This document shows, one piece after another, positions 1 to 8,640 of a stretch of 64,000 bases of DNA. Below the pieces are notes generated by a model. It made no database searches. It had not been told where the DNA came from and saw only the letters and a program-made list of their open reading frames with translations. The stretch spans positions 1 to 64,000 of the forward strand of contig CAZFLR010000009.1 in NCBI GenBank assembly GCA_964519385.1, in the 5' to 3' direction. Every line of letters starts with the position of its first letter. Position 1 is the first letter of the stretch. The position numbers and the translations under genes are program-made. This stretch comes from SVFI01 sp964519385. Its GTDB lineage: Bacteria > Bacillota > Clostridia > Lachnospirales > Lachnospiraceae.

Positions 1-58
1 TATGTTTATCTACTACTCTGATAATATCTTCTTCTCTTAATAATCTTGATTTATTCAT
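1..58 (-). CDS. Partial hypothetical protein, 5' end only
   Basis: An ATG at 58-56 overlaps the thyX stop codon as TAATG, the usual sign of translational coupling. The 19 codons inside the window stay open (MNKSRLLREEDIIRVVDKH) and run off the left edge. The fragment is charged and has no recognisable motif. It is the next gene of the phage-like operon. Function unknown. Confidence 0.6.
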   Translation of the reverse strand, partial: MNKSRLLREEDIIRVVDKH

Positions 59-753
59 TATTTTTTTATCCTTTCCTTCAACTCTTTCTTGCTTGGATAA
101 GCACCACATCCCTTACCTTCTGGACACCACATTAAATATTGACAATGAGGCACTAACTTATCTGCTAACTCAGGAATAACATTTAAAACTTCTTTCTTCA
201 TTGCAATGGCAACTTGTCTTGTAATATCTTCTGCTCTAATACATAATCTCTTGTGCATAAAATGAATCAAAGCCTCAATATCAAAACCGATTACAAAAGA
301 ACTGTGTGTTGACATTGGTAAAACATATCTTGCCTGTTCATTTGCTCTTTCTTTATTGTTTGTCTTTTCCTGAACATAATCTTGAATTTCAGAATATAGC
401 TGCATTGTATTATTCATATGAGAAATGTATTTATTTAGCAATTCATCATTGCTTTCAATCTCTTTTGGAATCGCATATGCAAAATTATCCTTGCCCACAT
501 ATCTGAATGACTGTACGTTCTTAAATACTCCAATCTCGTGTCTAACAATCTGATCAACGACTGACCTGCTAATTCCTGAAACCTTAAAAATAAAATATGT
601 ACCTCTTGAACCACTTGTATGTCCACTATTCATACAATGTTTTCCAATGTTTTCAGGTTTTGAAGTCTTTGTATCATAGCAAACAGATGCTACTTTTCCC
701 CAATTTTCAAATAACTTCTTACACTCTTCTGAATTTAATAATTCTACTTTCAA
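58..753 (-). CDS. thyX: Flavin-dependent thymidylate synthase ThyX
   Basis: ThyX makes dTMP from dUMP using FAD, NADPH and methylenetetrahydrofolate, and is common in large phages. The 231-residue protein has the usual family length. Residues 71-85 read RHEIGVFKNVQSFRY, recognisably the ThyX signature (canonical RHRxxSxNxxSxRY), but with Glu for the third residue and one residue more between RH and the Asn. The later ARYVLP (about 140-145) and the helix around ALIHFMHKRL also fit the fold. The start codon is TTG, directly after the TAA of the upstream gene and behind an AAAGGA site; the stop overlaps the next gene's ATG. The gene is AT-rich like its neighbours. Family call is firm; catalytic competence with the altered signature is inferred. 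Confidence 0.9.
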   Translation of the reverse strand: MKVELLNSEECKKLFENWGKVASVCYDTKTSKPENIGKHCMNSGHTSGSRGTYFIFKVSGISRSVVDQIVRHEIGVFKNVQSFRYVGKDNFAYAIPKEIESNDELLNKYISHMNNTMQLYSEIQDYVQEKTNNKERANEQARYVLPMSTHSSFVIGFDIEALIHFMHKRLCIRAEDITRQVAIAMKKEVLNVIPELADKLVPHCQYLMWCPEGKGCGAYPSKKELKERIKK

Positions 754-987
754 TTATTTTTCTTCCTTTCTGTGTTCCATTCTGTTAATATACCCTTTAA
801 TAAGAACTTCTTTTAATATTTCTCCATGTATCCCTGTATAATCACAAAACATTCCAAGTATTTCCGTATCTTCGTGCGTCATAGCATGAAAATCTATACT
901 ATCGAATTCTGATGACAGTATTTGAAATCCATCATCAAAAATTAGTTTATGTAAATGTTCTTCAACTTTTGTTGTATTTTCTAACAT
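754..987 (-). CDS. Small hypothetical phage-like protein
   Basis: A 77-residue acidic protein with no transmembrane segment and a lysine/glutamate-rich tail. The ATG is preceded by AGGTG at eight bases. It abuts thyX with no gap (TAA then the TTG start of thyX), so the two are probably translated together. I do not recognise a family, and the link to dTMP synthesis is only by position. Confidence 0.6.
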   Translation of the reverse strand: MLENTTKVEEHLHKLIFDDGFQILSSEFDSIDFHAMTHEDTEILGMFCDYTGIHGEILKEVLIKGYINRMEHRKEEK

Positions 988-998
988 ACTCTATTCAC

Positions 999-1178
999 CT
1001 AAATAATCTCCAAATGAAAATCAGACCCATTATTCGTGAATACCAACGCACACTCTTTTAATTCTCCATCAACCAATACTTGCGCTTTAGTATTTCTCGT
1101 TTTGTATAATGGCTGTTTGCCAATTCTCTTCCAAAGTTGATACCAAGTGTTTGATTTCTTCTGATAACTGTTACTCAT
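999..1178 (-). CDS. Small hypothetical phage-like protein
   Basis: A 59-residue basic protein starting at MSNSYQKKSN. I chose the ATG at 1178 because GGAG lies nine bases upstream; the longer reading begins at a TTG inside the end of ligA with no such site. The C-terminal half (QVLVDGELKECALVFTNNG) looks like a small beta-rich fold. It sits between the ligase gene and the thyX pair. Function unknown. Confidence 0.55.
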   Translation of the reverse strand: MSNSYQKKSNTWYQLWKRIGKQPLYKTRNTKAQVLVDGELKECALVFTNNGSDFHLEII

Positions 1179-1182
1179 ATAA

Positions 1183-3105
1183 CTATTCTCCAATCATTTT
1201 TAGAAAATCTTCTTCACTGATTATCGGTATGTTTAATTTTTGAGCTTTTTGGTTCTTAGAAGAACTACTTTGCTTATCATTATTAACCAAATAATTAGTC
1301 TTAGCACTTACTGAACCTGACACCTTGCCACCACAAGAAGTAATAGCTTCAACCAATTCATCCCTATTCTTATAATGATTCAAACTGCCAGTAATCACAA
1401 AAGTCTTTCCTGTTAAATCAACACCGTTACTCTTTTCTTCTACTTTTTCAAAAGTAAATTCCTCCATAAGTTCATAGAACATATCAGAATTATCATTCCA
1501 CCAATCATCTAAAGAAGTCGTAGCAACAACGCCAATACCGTCAATAGCAGCAAACTCTAATGAAGTGTTCTGCATAATGAATGTAAATTCATCAACCGAG
1601 TTATGACAGTATTTTGCAATATCTTTACTTGCAGAACGTCCAATCTGCTCAATGGATAGTGAGTATAGGAATCTATCCAATGTAATATTTCTACTCTTTT
1701 CAATCGCATCTAACAACTTCTCAACAGATTTTCTACCAAATCCTTCAAGATTCATCATCTCAGTTTTGTGTTCTGATAGATGATAAATGTCTTTGAATGA
1801 CTGCAACCAACCTAAATCAATCAGTTTTTGCAATGTCTGTTCTGATAAGTTTTCGATATTAGTTGCGTTTTTGCTTGCAAAATGAGTAAGTTTACCAAGA
1901 AGCTTACCTTTACAGTTCGGATTGTCACACATAAGAACCTTTGAATCATTGAGCTTAACAATCTTGGTAAGCCCACCGCATATAGGACACTCATCAGGAA
2001 ATGTAACCGTTTCACTTCTCGTTAAATTGTCAGCTATCTGAGGGATTATCATATTTGCTTTGTATACTGTAATTGCATCTCCGATACCTAATTGTAACTC
2101 TTGAATCATGCTCCAATTATGGACGGACGCACGGCTAACATCAGTTCCATCAATTTCTACTGGATCAAAAATCGCAACTGGACAAAGAGAACCAGTTTTC
2201 CCCATACTCCATTCAATATCTCTAAGTGTAGTTTCATATACTTCATCTGCCCACTTTAATGCCATTCGGCAGTTTTCGTGATGTGCTGTATTTCCTAACG
2301 ATTTTGATAATTCTGTATTGTTAATTTCAAAAATCAAACCGTCAACAGGATATTTATATGTATCAGTCTTTAGTGTCTCAACACATTCTTCTACACTTCC
2401 AATATATCTAACTACTGTTTCAAAACCCATATCTTCTAATGCGGATAAGCCTTCTGTTTTCCATGTGAATGTAGGCGAAACCAATTCAAATACTACAAAA
2501 GATAATTCTCTTTCTTTTACAATATTCAAATCTAAATTTCTAAGTGTACCTGCTGCAAGATTACGAGGATGTGAATACGGTTCAGTAAGCGTTAAATTAA
2601 TTCTATGAAATTCATCCCAACTAATAACGCATTCTCCACGTAATTCAATGTCGTGAGTGTTAGAAATTTTCATAGGAAGATTTTTAATAAATCTACACTG
2701 CTCGGTTACATCTTCTCCTTCCGTTCCCGATCCTCGTGTGATTCCTTGTACAAATTCACCATTTTTATACCTTACTACTAAAGTCAGTCCATCTAATTTG
2801 TAAGAGCAATAGAAATCATTCTTTCCTAAAAACTTTTTAATTTCATCAATGTCCTTTGTTTTATTTGCACTTAACATTGGTTTGGAATGAACAATTTTCT
2901 TAAAACCATCTAATACATAACCTTGCACTTTCTGCGTTGGTGAACCTGCTAATACGCAACCAGTTTCTTCTTCAAGTTTTGATAATTCATCATATAAACC
3001 ATCATATTCTTTATCACTCATAATTGGATTGTCTTTACCATAATAAGCATAAGACGCTTTATTTAATATCTCATTTAATTCTTTGATTCTCTTAATCTTA
3101 TCCAA
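1183..3105 (-). CDS. ligA: NAD-dependent DNA ligase LigA (phage-like second copy)
   Basis: Seals DNA nicks using NAD. With a TTG start at 3105 (GAAAGGAG seven bases upstream; the in-frame ATG at 3111 is only one base from that site) the protein is 640 residues. Domains in order: Ia (YYGKDNPIMSDKEYD near 21-35), adenylation domain with KLDG at 103-106 (catalytic Lys103), OB fold, a four-Cys zinc finger (CPIC...CDNPNC, about 385-405), helix-hairpin-helix repeats, and a C-terminal BRCT domain (from GKTFVITGSL). The conserved TRGDG motif reads TRGSG here, which is unusual. All domains are present, so it is probably active. It lies in an AT-rich phage-like operon, so the host should carry its own ligA elsewhere. 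Confidence 0.95.
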   Translation of the reverse strand: MDKIKRIKELNEILNKASYAYYGKDNPIMSDKEYDGLYDELSKLEEETGCVLAGSPTQKVQGYVLDGFKKIVHSKPMLSANKTKDIDEIKKFLGKNDFYCSYKLDGLTLVVRYKNGEFVQGITRGSGTEGEDVTEQCRFIKNLPMKISNTHDIELRGECVISWDEFHRINLTLTEPYSHPRNLAAGTLRNLDLNIVKERELSFVVFELVSPTFTWKTEGLSALEDMGFETVVRYIGSVEECVETLKTDTYKYPVDGLIFEINNTELSKSLGNTAHHENCRMALKWADEVYETTLRDIEWSMGKTGSLCPVAIFDPVEIDGTDVSRASVHNWSMIQELQLGIGDAITVYKANMIIPQIADNLTRSETVTFPDECPICGGLTKIVKLNDSKVLMCDNPNCKGKLLGKLTHFASKNATNIENLSEQTLQKLIDLGWLQSFKDIYHLSEHKTEMMNLEGFGRKSVEKLLDAIEKSRNITLDRFLYSLSIEQIGRSASKDIAKYCHNSVDEFTFIMQNTSLEFAAIDGIGVVATTSLDDWWNDNSDMFYELMEEFTFEKVEEKSNGVDLTGKTFVITGSLNHYKNRDELVEAITSCGGKVSGSVSAKTNYLVNNDKQSSSSKNQKAQKLNIPIISEEDFLKMIGE

Positions 3106-3125
3106 TCTCATTCTCCTTTCAAAAT

Positions 3126-3488
3126 TTAAAAATAATCCCAATCTCCATACCACTCTCTAATATCTTCTGCACATTGTTCATCATGTGCTTGTTTGCATTT
3201 TCGAGCTTCTTGTAAATATTTATTTATAATTTTCCAACACTGTACTTTTAATAATGGCTCAAAATCAAAACCTAAATAGTGATTTATAAATTCAACAGTT
3301 CTAATCTGTTTTTCTGTCGGACGATTATATTTTTCAGGGATTTTCCATTGATGCCCTTTGTATGATATATTACAAGCGTCACATTTGTACTCATCACTTA
3401 ACATCCATGTTGGGTCAGCATATTTTACAAAATCCCAATAACCACCTTCTATATATTTCATTTCTTTATCACAATAAGGACATCTCAT
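3126..3488 (-). CDS. Zinc-ribbon hypothetical protein
   Basis: A 120-residue protein with two CxxC pairs, CPYC at 3-6 and CDAC near 36-39, which together make a likely four-cysteine zinc ribbon. The second half has a helical segment (RPTEKQIRTVEFINHYLG) of the kind seen in phage nucleic-acid-associated proteins. GGAGGTGAATT precedes the ATG. It is directly upstream of ligA with a 20-base gap. A DNA- or RNA-binding accessory role is inferred from the ribbon only. Confidence 0.65.
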   Translation of the reverse strand: MRCPYCDKEMKYIEGGYWDFVKYADPTWMLSDEYKCDACNISYKGHQWKIPEKYNRPTEKQIRTVEFINHYLGFDFEPLLKVQCWKIINKYLQEARKCKQAHDEQCAEDIREWYGDWDYF

Positions 3489-3536
3489 AATTCACCTCCG
3501 ATTTTTTACTCATAAAATTGGCAATTCGAGGGGAAA

Positions 3537-4139
3537 TTATTCTTCGCCCTCATAATACTGGCTCAATGATTCACCATACCATTCCCAATTATCTACACCA
3601 CCAGCTTCTAAAGCAGCTAATGTCCTATCTCTATCAAGTAAATCTTCGTATTCTTCCTTACTGATGGTCTTATTAGAACCTTTTATTTTTACAGAATTAC
3701 CGCCAATTAAGTCACATAATTGAGCAGTTGTATCTCGAACCTGTCCAATCACTTCATTTCTAATAGAATGATACAAGTCATCATATAATTGTTCGGTTAA
3801 TTCACGCCTGATTTTCTCTGTCAAATCTTCTAATCTTTGAGAATTTTTGTATAACTGTGAATTTATGTACTCATTAAACTGATCGAAATATTTTCCATTA
3901 ACCTCTTTAATAAGAGATTCAAATACTCTTTCTTTAATTTCTCTTTTAATCTCATCTTTTAGTTCCGATTCATCTCTATATGTAAGTCTAATCTTTTCTT
4001 TGATTTCACTCTTAATCTGATTGATGGCAGTATCTTTAGCAACATCAAAATTTGTTTCTGCCAATTCTCTAATAACACCTTGTTTAATCCCCTCAAATAC
4101 TTCATCCAAATCAAATTCAAATTTAAGTGGCGTACCCAT
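3537..4139 (-). CDS. Coiled-coil hypothetical phage-like protein
   Basis: A 200-residue, highly charged protein. Residues about 35-150 are long amphipathic helices rich in Lys, Glu, Ile and Leu. The C-terminal end (ALEAGGVDNWEWYGESL) resembles tails of hypothetical proteins I associate with Firmicutes phages. The ATG has a strong AAGGAGG site. The start overlaps the end of the upstream Cys-rich gene by 17 bases. No enzyme motif visible; an oligomeric structural or scaffold role is possible but unproven. Confidence 0.6.
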   Translation of the reverse strand: MGTPLKFEFDLDEVFEGIKQGVIRELAETNFDVAKDTAINQIKSEIKEKIRLTYRDESELKDEIKREIKERVFESLIKEVNGKYFDQFNEYINSQLYKNSQRLEDLTEKIRRELTEQLYDDLYHSIRNEVIGQVRDTTAQLCDLIGGNSVKIKGSNKTISKEEYEDLLDRDRTLAALEAGGVDNWEWYGESLSQYYEGEE

Positions 4140-4365
4140 CCAAAACCTCCTTATTTACTAACTTTACCTTGCTTGCATATTCCACAATATTTTCTGTTGT
4201 TTCGTTTTCATCTAAATATTCTTCATATGCCTCTTTGCACCATGCTCCTTCACACATCCAATATCCATTTGGAGTGATACATGACTTATGTTCTCCATAA
4301 TCTGTTGCAGAACAACAATTACAAATAGTTTCTTCTTCACATAATTCATCAAATGTTTTTAACAT
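4123..4365 (-). CDS. Small cysteine-rich hypothetical protein
   Basis: An 80-residue acidic protein with seven cysteines, including CNCC at 15-18 and later CITPNGYWMCEGAWC, an arrangement that could bind zinc. A site of type GAGAGGA precedes the ATG. Its 3' end overlaps the coiled-coil gene by 17 bases, suggesting coupled translation. No family recognised. Confidence 0.55.
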   Translation of the reverse strand: MLKTFDELCEEETICNCCSATDYGEHKSCITPNGYWMCEGAWCKEAYEEYLDENETTENIVEYASKVKLVNKEVLDGYAT

Positions 4366-4412
4366 TGCATTCCTCTCTTTTTTACGGATGAAACAGATTT
4401 TTCATTCGCTTT

Positions 4413-4736
4413 TTACAATGCTACATATTCATCATCTAAAGCTTTTCGCTTTTTCTTGAAATACTCTAAGCACATATCTACAAATTCATTGTCAACTTCA
4501 ATCGTCTGACCACCAAAGAAACCTTTAGAATTTAGTCTTACATGATTTTTATCATTCTTTTTAAAACATTCAAGAAAATATCCAAACCTATGATTCTTAA
4601 TATTTTCTTTTGCTTTTTCCTTGTCAGAATTACTTAGAAAATTATGTTTATTGATATCAAATACAGAAATAGCTTTATCGTATATTTCCATTTCTTCTTT
4701 TATTCTATTTAACTCCTTTTCTTGTTCGTATGTCAT
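4413..4736 (-). CDS. Hypothetical phage-like protein
   Basis: A 107-residue, lysine- and glutamate-rich, mostly helical protein. AGGTGAAGAATAA before the ATG gives a plausible ribosome site. The gene is followed by a 47-base spacer, one of the two widest in this operon, which contains a weak ATGAAA/TTTCAT inverted repeat. Function unknown. Confidence 0.55.
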   Translation of the reverse strand: MTYEQEKELNRIKEEMEIYDKAISVFDINKHNFLSNSDKEKAKENIKNHRFGYFLECFKKNDKNHVRLNSKGFFGGQTIEVDNEFVDMCLEYFKKKRKALDDEYVAL

Positions 4737-4747
4737 TTATTCTTCAC

Positions 4748-5185
4748 CTATCCTTCAAACTTACTAAACAACTCTCCCATTGTCATATTATTAAATCTCG
4801 CTAAATCCATCGCACAAGCACATACATTTTTAGGCTGTGATACACCAATACATTCGCTCAAATATTCAGACAAAGATTCGTACTTCTGACCTTTCTTGCT
4901 ATCATAGATTGGGGAATCCCAACCAATCATCTCTTTACCATTGACTTCAAATTCCATAATATCTTCTGCCCAAAGATTACTACCATCAGAACTTCTCCAC
5001 CAAGCATCTTCTCCCGCCAATTCAATAAACTGTTCTTCTGTCATATCACACATTTTGGTAAATAACTCATCAGAAACTTTCCACACTTCGTATCTATTTC
5101 CTGCATAAGTAATGTCTGCTGAATCGCAGTTCTTATCCATCAAATCGAAAAACAGTTTTAAATTACCGCCTAATATTTCTTTCAT
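4748..5185 (-). CDS. Hypothetical phage-like protein
   Basis: A 145-residue acidic protein with a tryptophan-rich centre (GEDAWWRSSDGSNLW). AGAGGAG precedes the ATG. It ends 11 bases before the next gene and begins three bases after the previous one, so it is well embedded in the operon. I see no signal peptide, membrane segment or catalytic motif. Function unknown. Confidence 0.55.
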   Translation of the reverse strand: MKEILGGNLKLFFDLMDKNCDSADITYAGNRYEVWKVSDELFTKMCDMTEEQFIELAGEDAWWRSSDGSNLWAEDIMEFEVNGKEMIGWDSPIYDSKKGQKYESLSEYLSECIGVSQPKNVCACAMDLARFNNMTMGELFSKFEG

Positions 5186-5188
5186 TGA

Positions 5189-5680
5189 TTATTTCTCCTC
5201 TGCATCTTCAATAATCTTCCAAAATTCACTTGCTTTCATCTCAACAAAATCATCTGTTAATTCAATGTTCGCTTCGCACTTATTGTTGATACTACCATAT
5301 AGATTTTCTCCAATATGGAACAGTCTCGATCCGATACTATATGAACCAATGTTACAATCACTATCCCATAACAAATTAGGTTTTCTCGGAGTATGTAATT
5401 CGTGTTCTTTACACAAAGCAACCCACTTTTTGCTAATTCCTGATGTTTTCTTAAAGTCAGTATTTGAGTTTTGTTTAAATAGTCCTCTAAATTTGAATTT
5501 GTCTCTTTCTGTTGGGTCAATTGCCAATCTTTCTGTAGTTTGATAATATGTTTTTGTTTCAATACCGTTATCTATTGCAAACTGTCTAAATAAATCATTT
5601 AACTTTCTGGACATTTCAACAAAGTTAAAATATTTCTTATAGAAATCACTGTTTTTCTTTACTTCAAAATATTTCTCCAT
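5189..5680 (-). CDS. Hypothetical phage-like protein
   Basis: A 163-residue protein starting MEKYFEVKKNSDFY. I chose the ATG at 5680 because AGGAGGG lies about six bases upstream; the longer open frame to 5737 would overlap the previous gene and has no such site. It is basic in the first half and contains IGSRLFHIGENLYG in the second. No family recognised. Confidence 0.6.
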   Translation of the reverse strand: MEKYFEVKKNSDFYKKYFNFVEMSRKLNDLFRQFAIDNGIETKTYYQTTERLAIDPTERDKFKFRGLFKQNSNTDFKKTSGISKKWVALCKEHELHTPRKPNLLWDSDCNIGSYSIGSRLFHIGENLYGSINNKCEANIELTDDFVEMKASEFWKIIEDAEEK

Positions 5681-5723
5681 CGCTTCCCTCCTAAATTTTA
5701 CAGATGAAATCTTGATTCTAAGA

Positions 5724-5906
5724 CTACTTCCCATCATCCGAAAATCTATATTCTAACTTCATATTCTCCACTGACAGTCTTGCAACCTCACTAATTGCTT
5801 TCAGATAAGGACAAGTTTCCAAGTCCCTATCTTCAGCACAACAATATCCAAAAGATGATTTTCTGCAATATTTTAATCTCGCCATTTCACATTTAGTTTC
5901 ACTCAT
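5724..5906 (-). CDS. Small cysteine-rich hypothetical protein
   Basis: A 60-residue protein with five cysteines in its first 32 residues (C6, C14, C22, C23, C32), a possible small metal-binding knuckle, then an amphipathic helix. Its ATG lies inside the last codons of the RNA-repair gene (eight-base overlap), so the two are translationally coupled. Whether it assists that enzyme is inference from position only. Confidence 0.5.
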   Translation of the reverse strand: MSETKCEMARLKYCRKSSFGYCCAEDRDLETCPYLKAISEVARLSVENMKLEYRFSDDGK

Positions 5907-8097
5907 TAGATTTTTCCTTATAAAACAAACTTCTCAGTGTGCAAATATCCTTTGGAATACTTTCTTTATCTTCTACATCATGTAATTTTCTGACCCACGC
6001 ATAATACTCATTAGCAGTAGGAGTTGTTAACGCAGATGTTTTCCTAATATAACCATTTCTAATAGTTTCGTGAGAAATACTTCTCATAAATTTCCAAAAG
6101 TTGTAATATGCAAGCTTCAGTTTTGTCATATATCCAACACTGTCTTCAATAACGAAACCTTCAATTTTTCGTCCCTTATATTCGTAATCTTCTTCTAAAA
6201 CATCATAGTACCAATCGAAAAATTCCTGCCATGTAGCAATTTCAAATGCCTTTTCCTTTGGTGTAAGACCAAACTGATTAGCAATATCAACCATTGTGCC
6301 ATACTCATACTTAGCAAAATTCATATCATTCTGAACAATATCAAGTAAGAACAACTCGCTGTTTGGATATTCAATAATATGAGGGTCATTTTTCATATCT
6401 ACACATTCAAACACGAATGATACGTTATGCTCCTTAGTAAACGTTTTAATCTTCTCAATATTTTCAGCAGAAATTTTTTCATATAACATTTTTCTAAACC
6501 ACTGAGCAAACTGACTATCAATTGTAGATTTGCTCGCAATAAATAAATCATCTTCATATTCGTTATAGCTTACAATTCCTAAGAAACCGTTCTCTTTTAC
6601 ATAAACAGTTACAGGAAATTGAAGTTTGTATTGCAGCATATCAAACTTTGTTTCGGGACGTTCATTAACGTTAAAGAACTTATCATACGCCCTTGCAGAA
6701 ACCTTACCCTTCATCGTATCGAGATATAAACCTCTTGCTTTTGTAGTCTGTTCGTCCCAAACTTTGTCATAAAAAGCCTTGCTTGTGAAATTAAAAGATG
6801 AAATATTTCCAAATTTCTTTTCCTGAATGTATTTATTAGAGCGTAAGGCAACGATTGTGTCTGCTACTGAGCTGCTTGTTACCGTCTGTTCGTTTTGCAT
6901 TTCAGGTGTCTTATATACTGTATTCTCTACTTCTACTGTATGAATTCCATCTTTATCAATCTGAACACACCTTAAAGCACCGCCAAACTCAACTCTTCCT
7001 TCAAGATTAAACACTCTATCATTTACCTTAATCGGAACACCTTTTGTATTTCTATGACCATGAATTTGATATGTATCATCAGATGTAGTATTTACAAATG
7101 TTTCAGCAATCTTCTCAAAATCGTTGTAATTGCCAACACCTCTAATCATCTGATTCGTTGCTACATAAGATAAATTCTTTGGAAGTGTACTTAATCCGGC
7201 ATGAGTGACAAGATAAACATTGTCTCCATATTTGTAATAAGCACACTGTCCGAATTTTCTATATAATTGTCTAATATCTTTTTTATCAATTTTCGCTTCT
7301 TCTAATTGAGGTTTTGTAATCAACTCAAACTCTTTAGATTTGCCGACACAATCATTAGCATACAACCATAGCCACTTTTCGTGATTCCCTTCAAGCATAA
7401 GTACATTTTTCTTATTCATAATAGAAATAAGAAACTTTACAACTTCTGCATTTTCAATTCCTCTATCAACGTAATCACCTGTGAAAATGTAAAACTCATC
7501 ATCTTTAATACCGCCGTTATCAGATAAATATGTCTGTAATGCAGTATAACAGCCATGAATATCTCCAATATGATGAATCTTTTTGTACTCAGACATATCA
7601 AACATCTTCATCCAAATAGTATCTAATTCGTTAGGCTTAATTACTTTAATGCCAGATGGAATTTTTTGTGTAGCAAATCTTGAATACATCTTATCAATTG
7701 CTTCATCTGGCACTCTTTTTAATTCTTCTCTATTTGCATTTCTTCTCTTGACTTCCTCAATTGGAATATCCGTAAAATCAACACAATAAATTCTATATCT
7801 GTATGTACTACACATTTCTTTATATCTGTTCATCTCAGAAGTTTTGGAATTTGTAGCGTCAATTACTGTAAATTCTCCTTTTTGCATCCTGACTTCTAAC
7901 AGATTGAATAATGTTTTCCAAGTCACGTTATCATTTGATTGACTAATACCTTCTGTTCCATCTACTTGCATAATTGGACTTTGGCATAGCAATCTAATAT
8001 CGTCTGCCGACAATGTGTACGGTTTCAAACCATTTTGCTCAATCCAAGTTGTTTTACCACAACCTGCTGATCCTCTTAATAAAAGTAAAATTCTCAT
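5899..8097 (-). CDS. Trifunctional RNA end-healing and sealing enzyme: kinase-phosphatase-ligase
   Basis: A 732-residue protein with three RNA-repair modules. Residues 1-170: P-loop 5'-OH polynucleotide kinase (GSAGCGKT at 9-16, DATN at 80-83). Residues 171-395: calcineurin-type metallophosphatase with GDIHG (178), GDYVDRG (207), GNHE (237), HAG (299) and GHR (347), expected to remove 2',3'-cyclic phosphate. Residues about 425-732: nucleotidyltransferase RNA ligase of T4 Rnl1/Trl1 type, with motif I KENG (Lys501), FECVD near 563, EGFVI near 646 and KLKL near 659. All metal and nucleotide ligands look intact. The order matches bacterial Pnkp, but the ligase part looks Rnl1-like. Phage enzymes of this kind repair tRNAs cut by host anticodon nucleases. 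GGAGG precedes the ATG. No Hen1-type methyltransferase is adjacent. Confidence 0.9.
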   Translation of the reverse strand: MRILLLLRGSAGCGKTTWIEQNGLKPYTLSADDIRLLCQSPIMQVDGTEGISQSNDNVTWKTLFNLLEVRMQKGEFTVIDATNSKTSEMNRYKEMCSTYRYRIYCVDFTDIPIEEVKRRNANREELKRVPDEAIDKMYSRFATQKIPSGIKVIKPNELDTIWMKMFDMSEYKKIHHIGDIHGCYTALQTYLSDNGGIKDDEFYIFTGDYVDRGIENAEVVKFLISIMNKKNVLMLEGNHEKWLWLYANDCVGKSKEFELITKPQLEEAKIDKKDIRQLYRKFGQCAYYKYGDNVYLVTHAGLSTLPKNLSYVATNQMIRGVGNYNDFEKIAETFVNTTSDDTYQIHGHRNTKGVPIKVNDRVFNLEGRVEFGGALRCVQIDKDGIHTVEVENTVYKTPEMQNEQTVTSSSVADTIVALRSNKYIQEKKFGNISSFNFTSKAFYDKVWDEQTTKARGLYLDTMKGKVSARAYDKFFNVNERPETKFDMLQYKLQFPVTVYVKENGFLGIVSYNEYEDDLFIASKSTIDSQFAQWFRKMLYEKISAENIEKIKTFTKEHNVSFVFECVDMKNDPHIIEYPNSELFLLDIVQNDMNFAKYEYGTMVDIANQFGLTPKEKAFEIATWQEFFDWYYDVLEEDYEYKGRKIEGFVIEDSVGYMTKLKLAYYNFWKFMRSISHETIRNGYIRKTSALTTPTANEYYAWVRKLHDVEDKESIPKDICTLRSLFYKEKSNE

Positions 8098-8118
8098 ATA
8101 TAACCTCCGTATAGTTTT

Positions 8119-8640
8119 CTAGCAAAATTCACCTTTCATAAAATCATATCCATCTCTATCTTTTGAATAGTAAGAACCATTTTCATATCTCCAATTATTT
8201 CTTTCTATTTCTAATTTCTCATATTCAATGTGGTCAAAAGGAATAGTAATGTCATAATCGTCTTTTGTAGATTCAACTAAATACTTTTTCCCACCAAACA
8301 CTTTATCAGGAATACCTTCTGGAATATGTTTCATATAACATATCTCTTGTTGTTCTCCCCATGTAATAAGTTCATCTTCTAACTCTTCAAGCGAAAATTC
8401 TCTATTATACTCATCAAAAATACGAATATCATTATTATTATTTCTTATAAATTTCCTCATCCCTTCAACAGAATCATAAGCATTTTTATGTTCACAGAAT
8501 AAAGGTTTCCATCCACAACTTCGCTTGCCTATATGTATTTCATATCCAAAGTAAGGCGTGTCAACGATTTCGTATTCGTTAGGAAAGTGTTCCTCTACAA
8601 GTTCCTTATTCGTTGTCATCATATAAAAGTTTGTTCCCAT
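8119..8640 (-). CDS. Conserved phage-type hypothetical protein (GTNFYMM/HIGKRS family)
   Basis: A 173-residue acidic protein. It begins MGTNFYMM and continues with HIGKRSCGW near 36-44, a pairing I recognise from uncharacterised proteins of many phages. No catalytic motif or membrane segment. GAAGGAG lies nine bases before the ATG, and the gene abuts its upstream neighbour (TAA then ATG). The role is unknown. Confidence 0.6.
   Translation of the reverse strand: MGTNFYMMTTNKELVEEHFPNEYEIVDTPYFGYEIHIGKRSCGWKPLFCEHKNAYDSVEGMRKFIRNNNNDIRIFDEYNREFSLEELEDELITWGEQQEICYMKHIPEGIPDKVFGGKKYLVESTKDDYDITIPFDHIEYEKLEIERNNWRYENGSYYSKDRDGYDFMKGEFC

Noticed and set aside
2318..2608. Plus-strand frame of 96 codons inside ligA
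   Set aside because: Shadow of the ligase reading frame with no ribosome site and no recognisable protein.
4366..4412. Inverted repeat ATGAAA/TTTCAT in an operon spacer
   Set aside because: Only six base pairs in AT-rich DNA, no U tract, not repeated convincingly in the other spacers.
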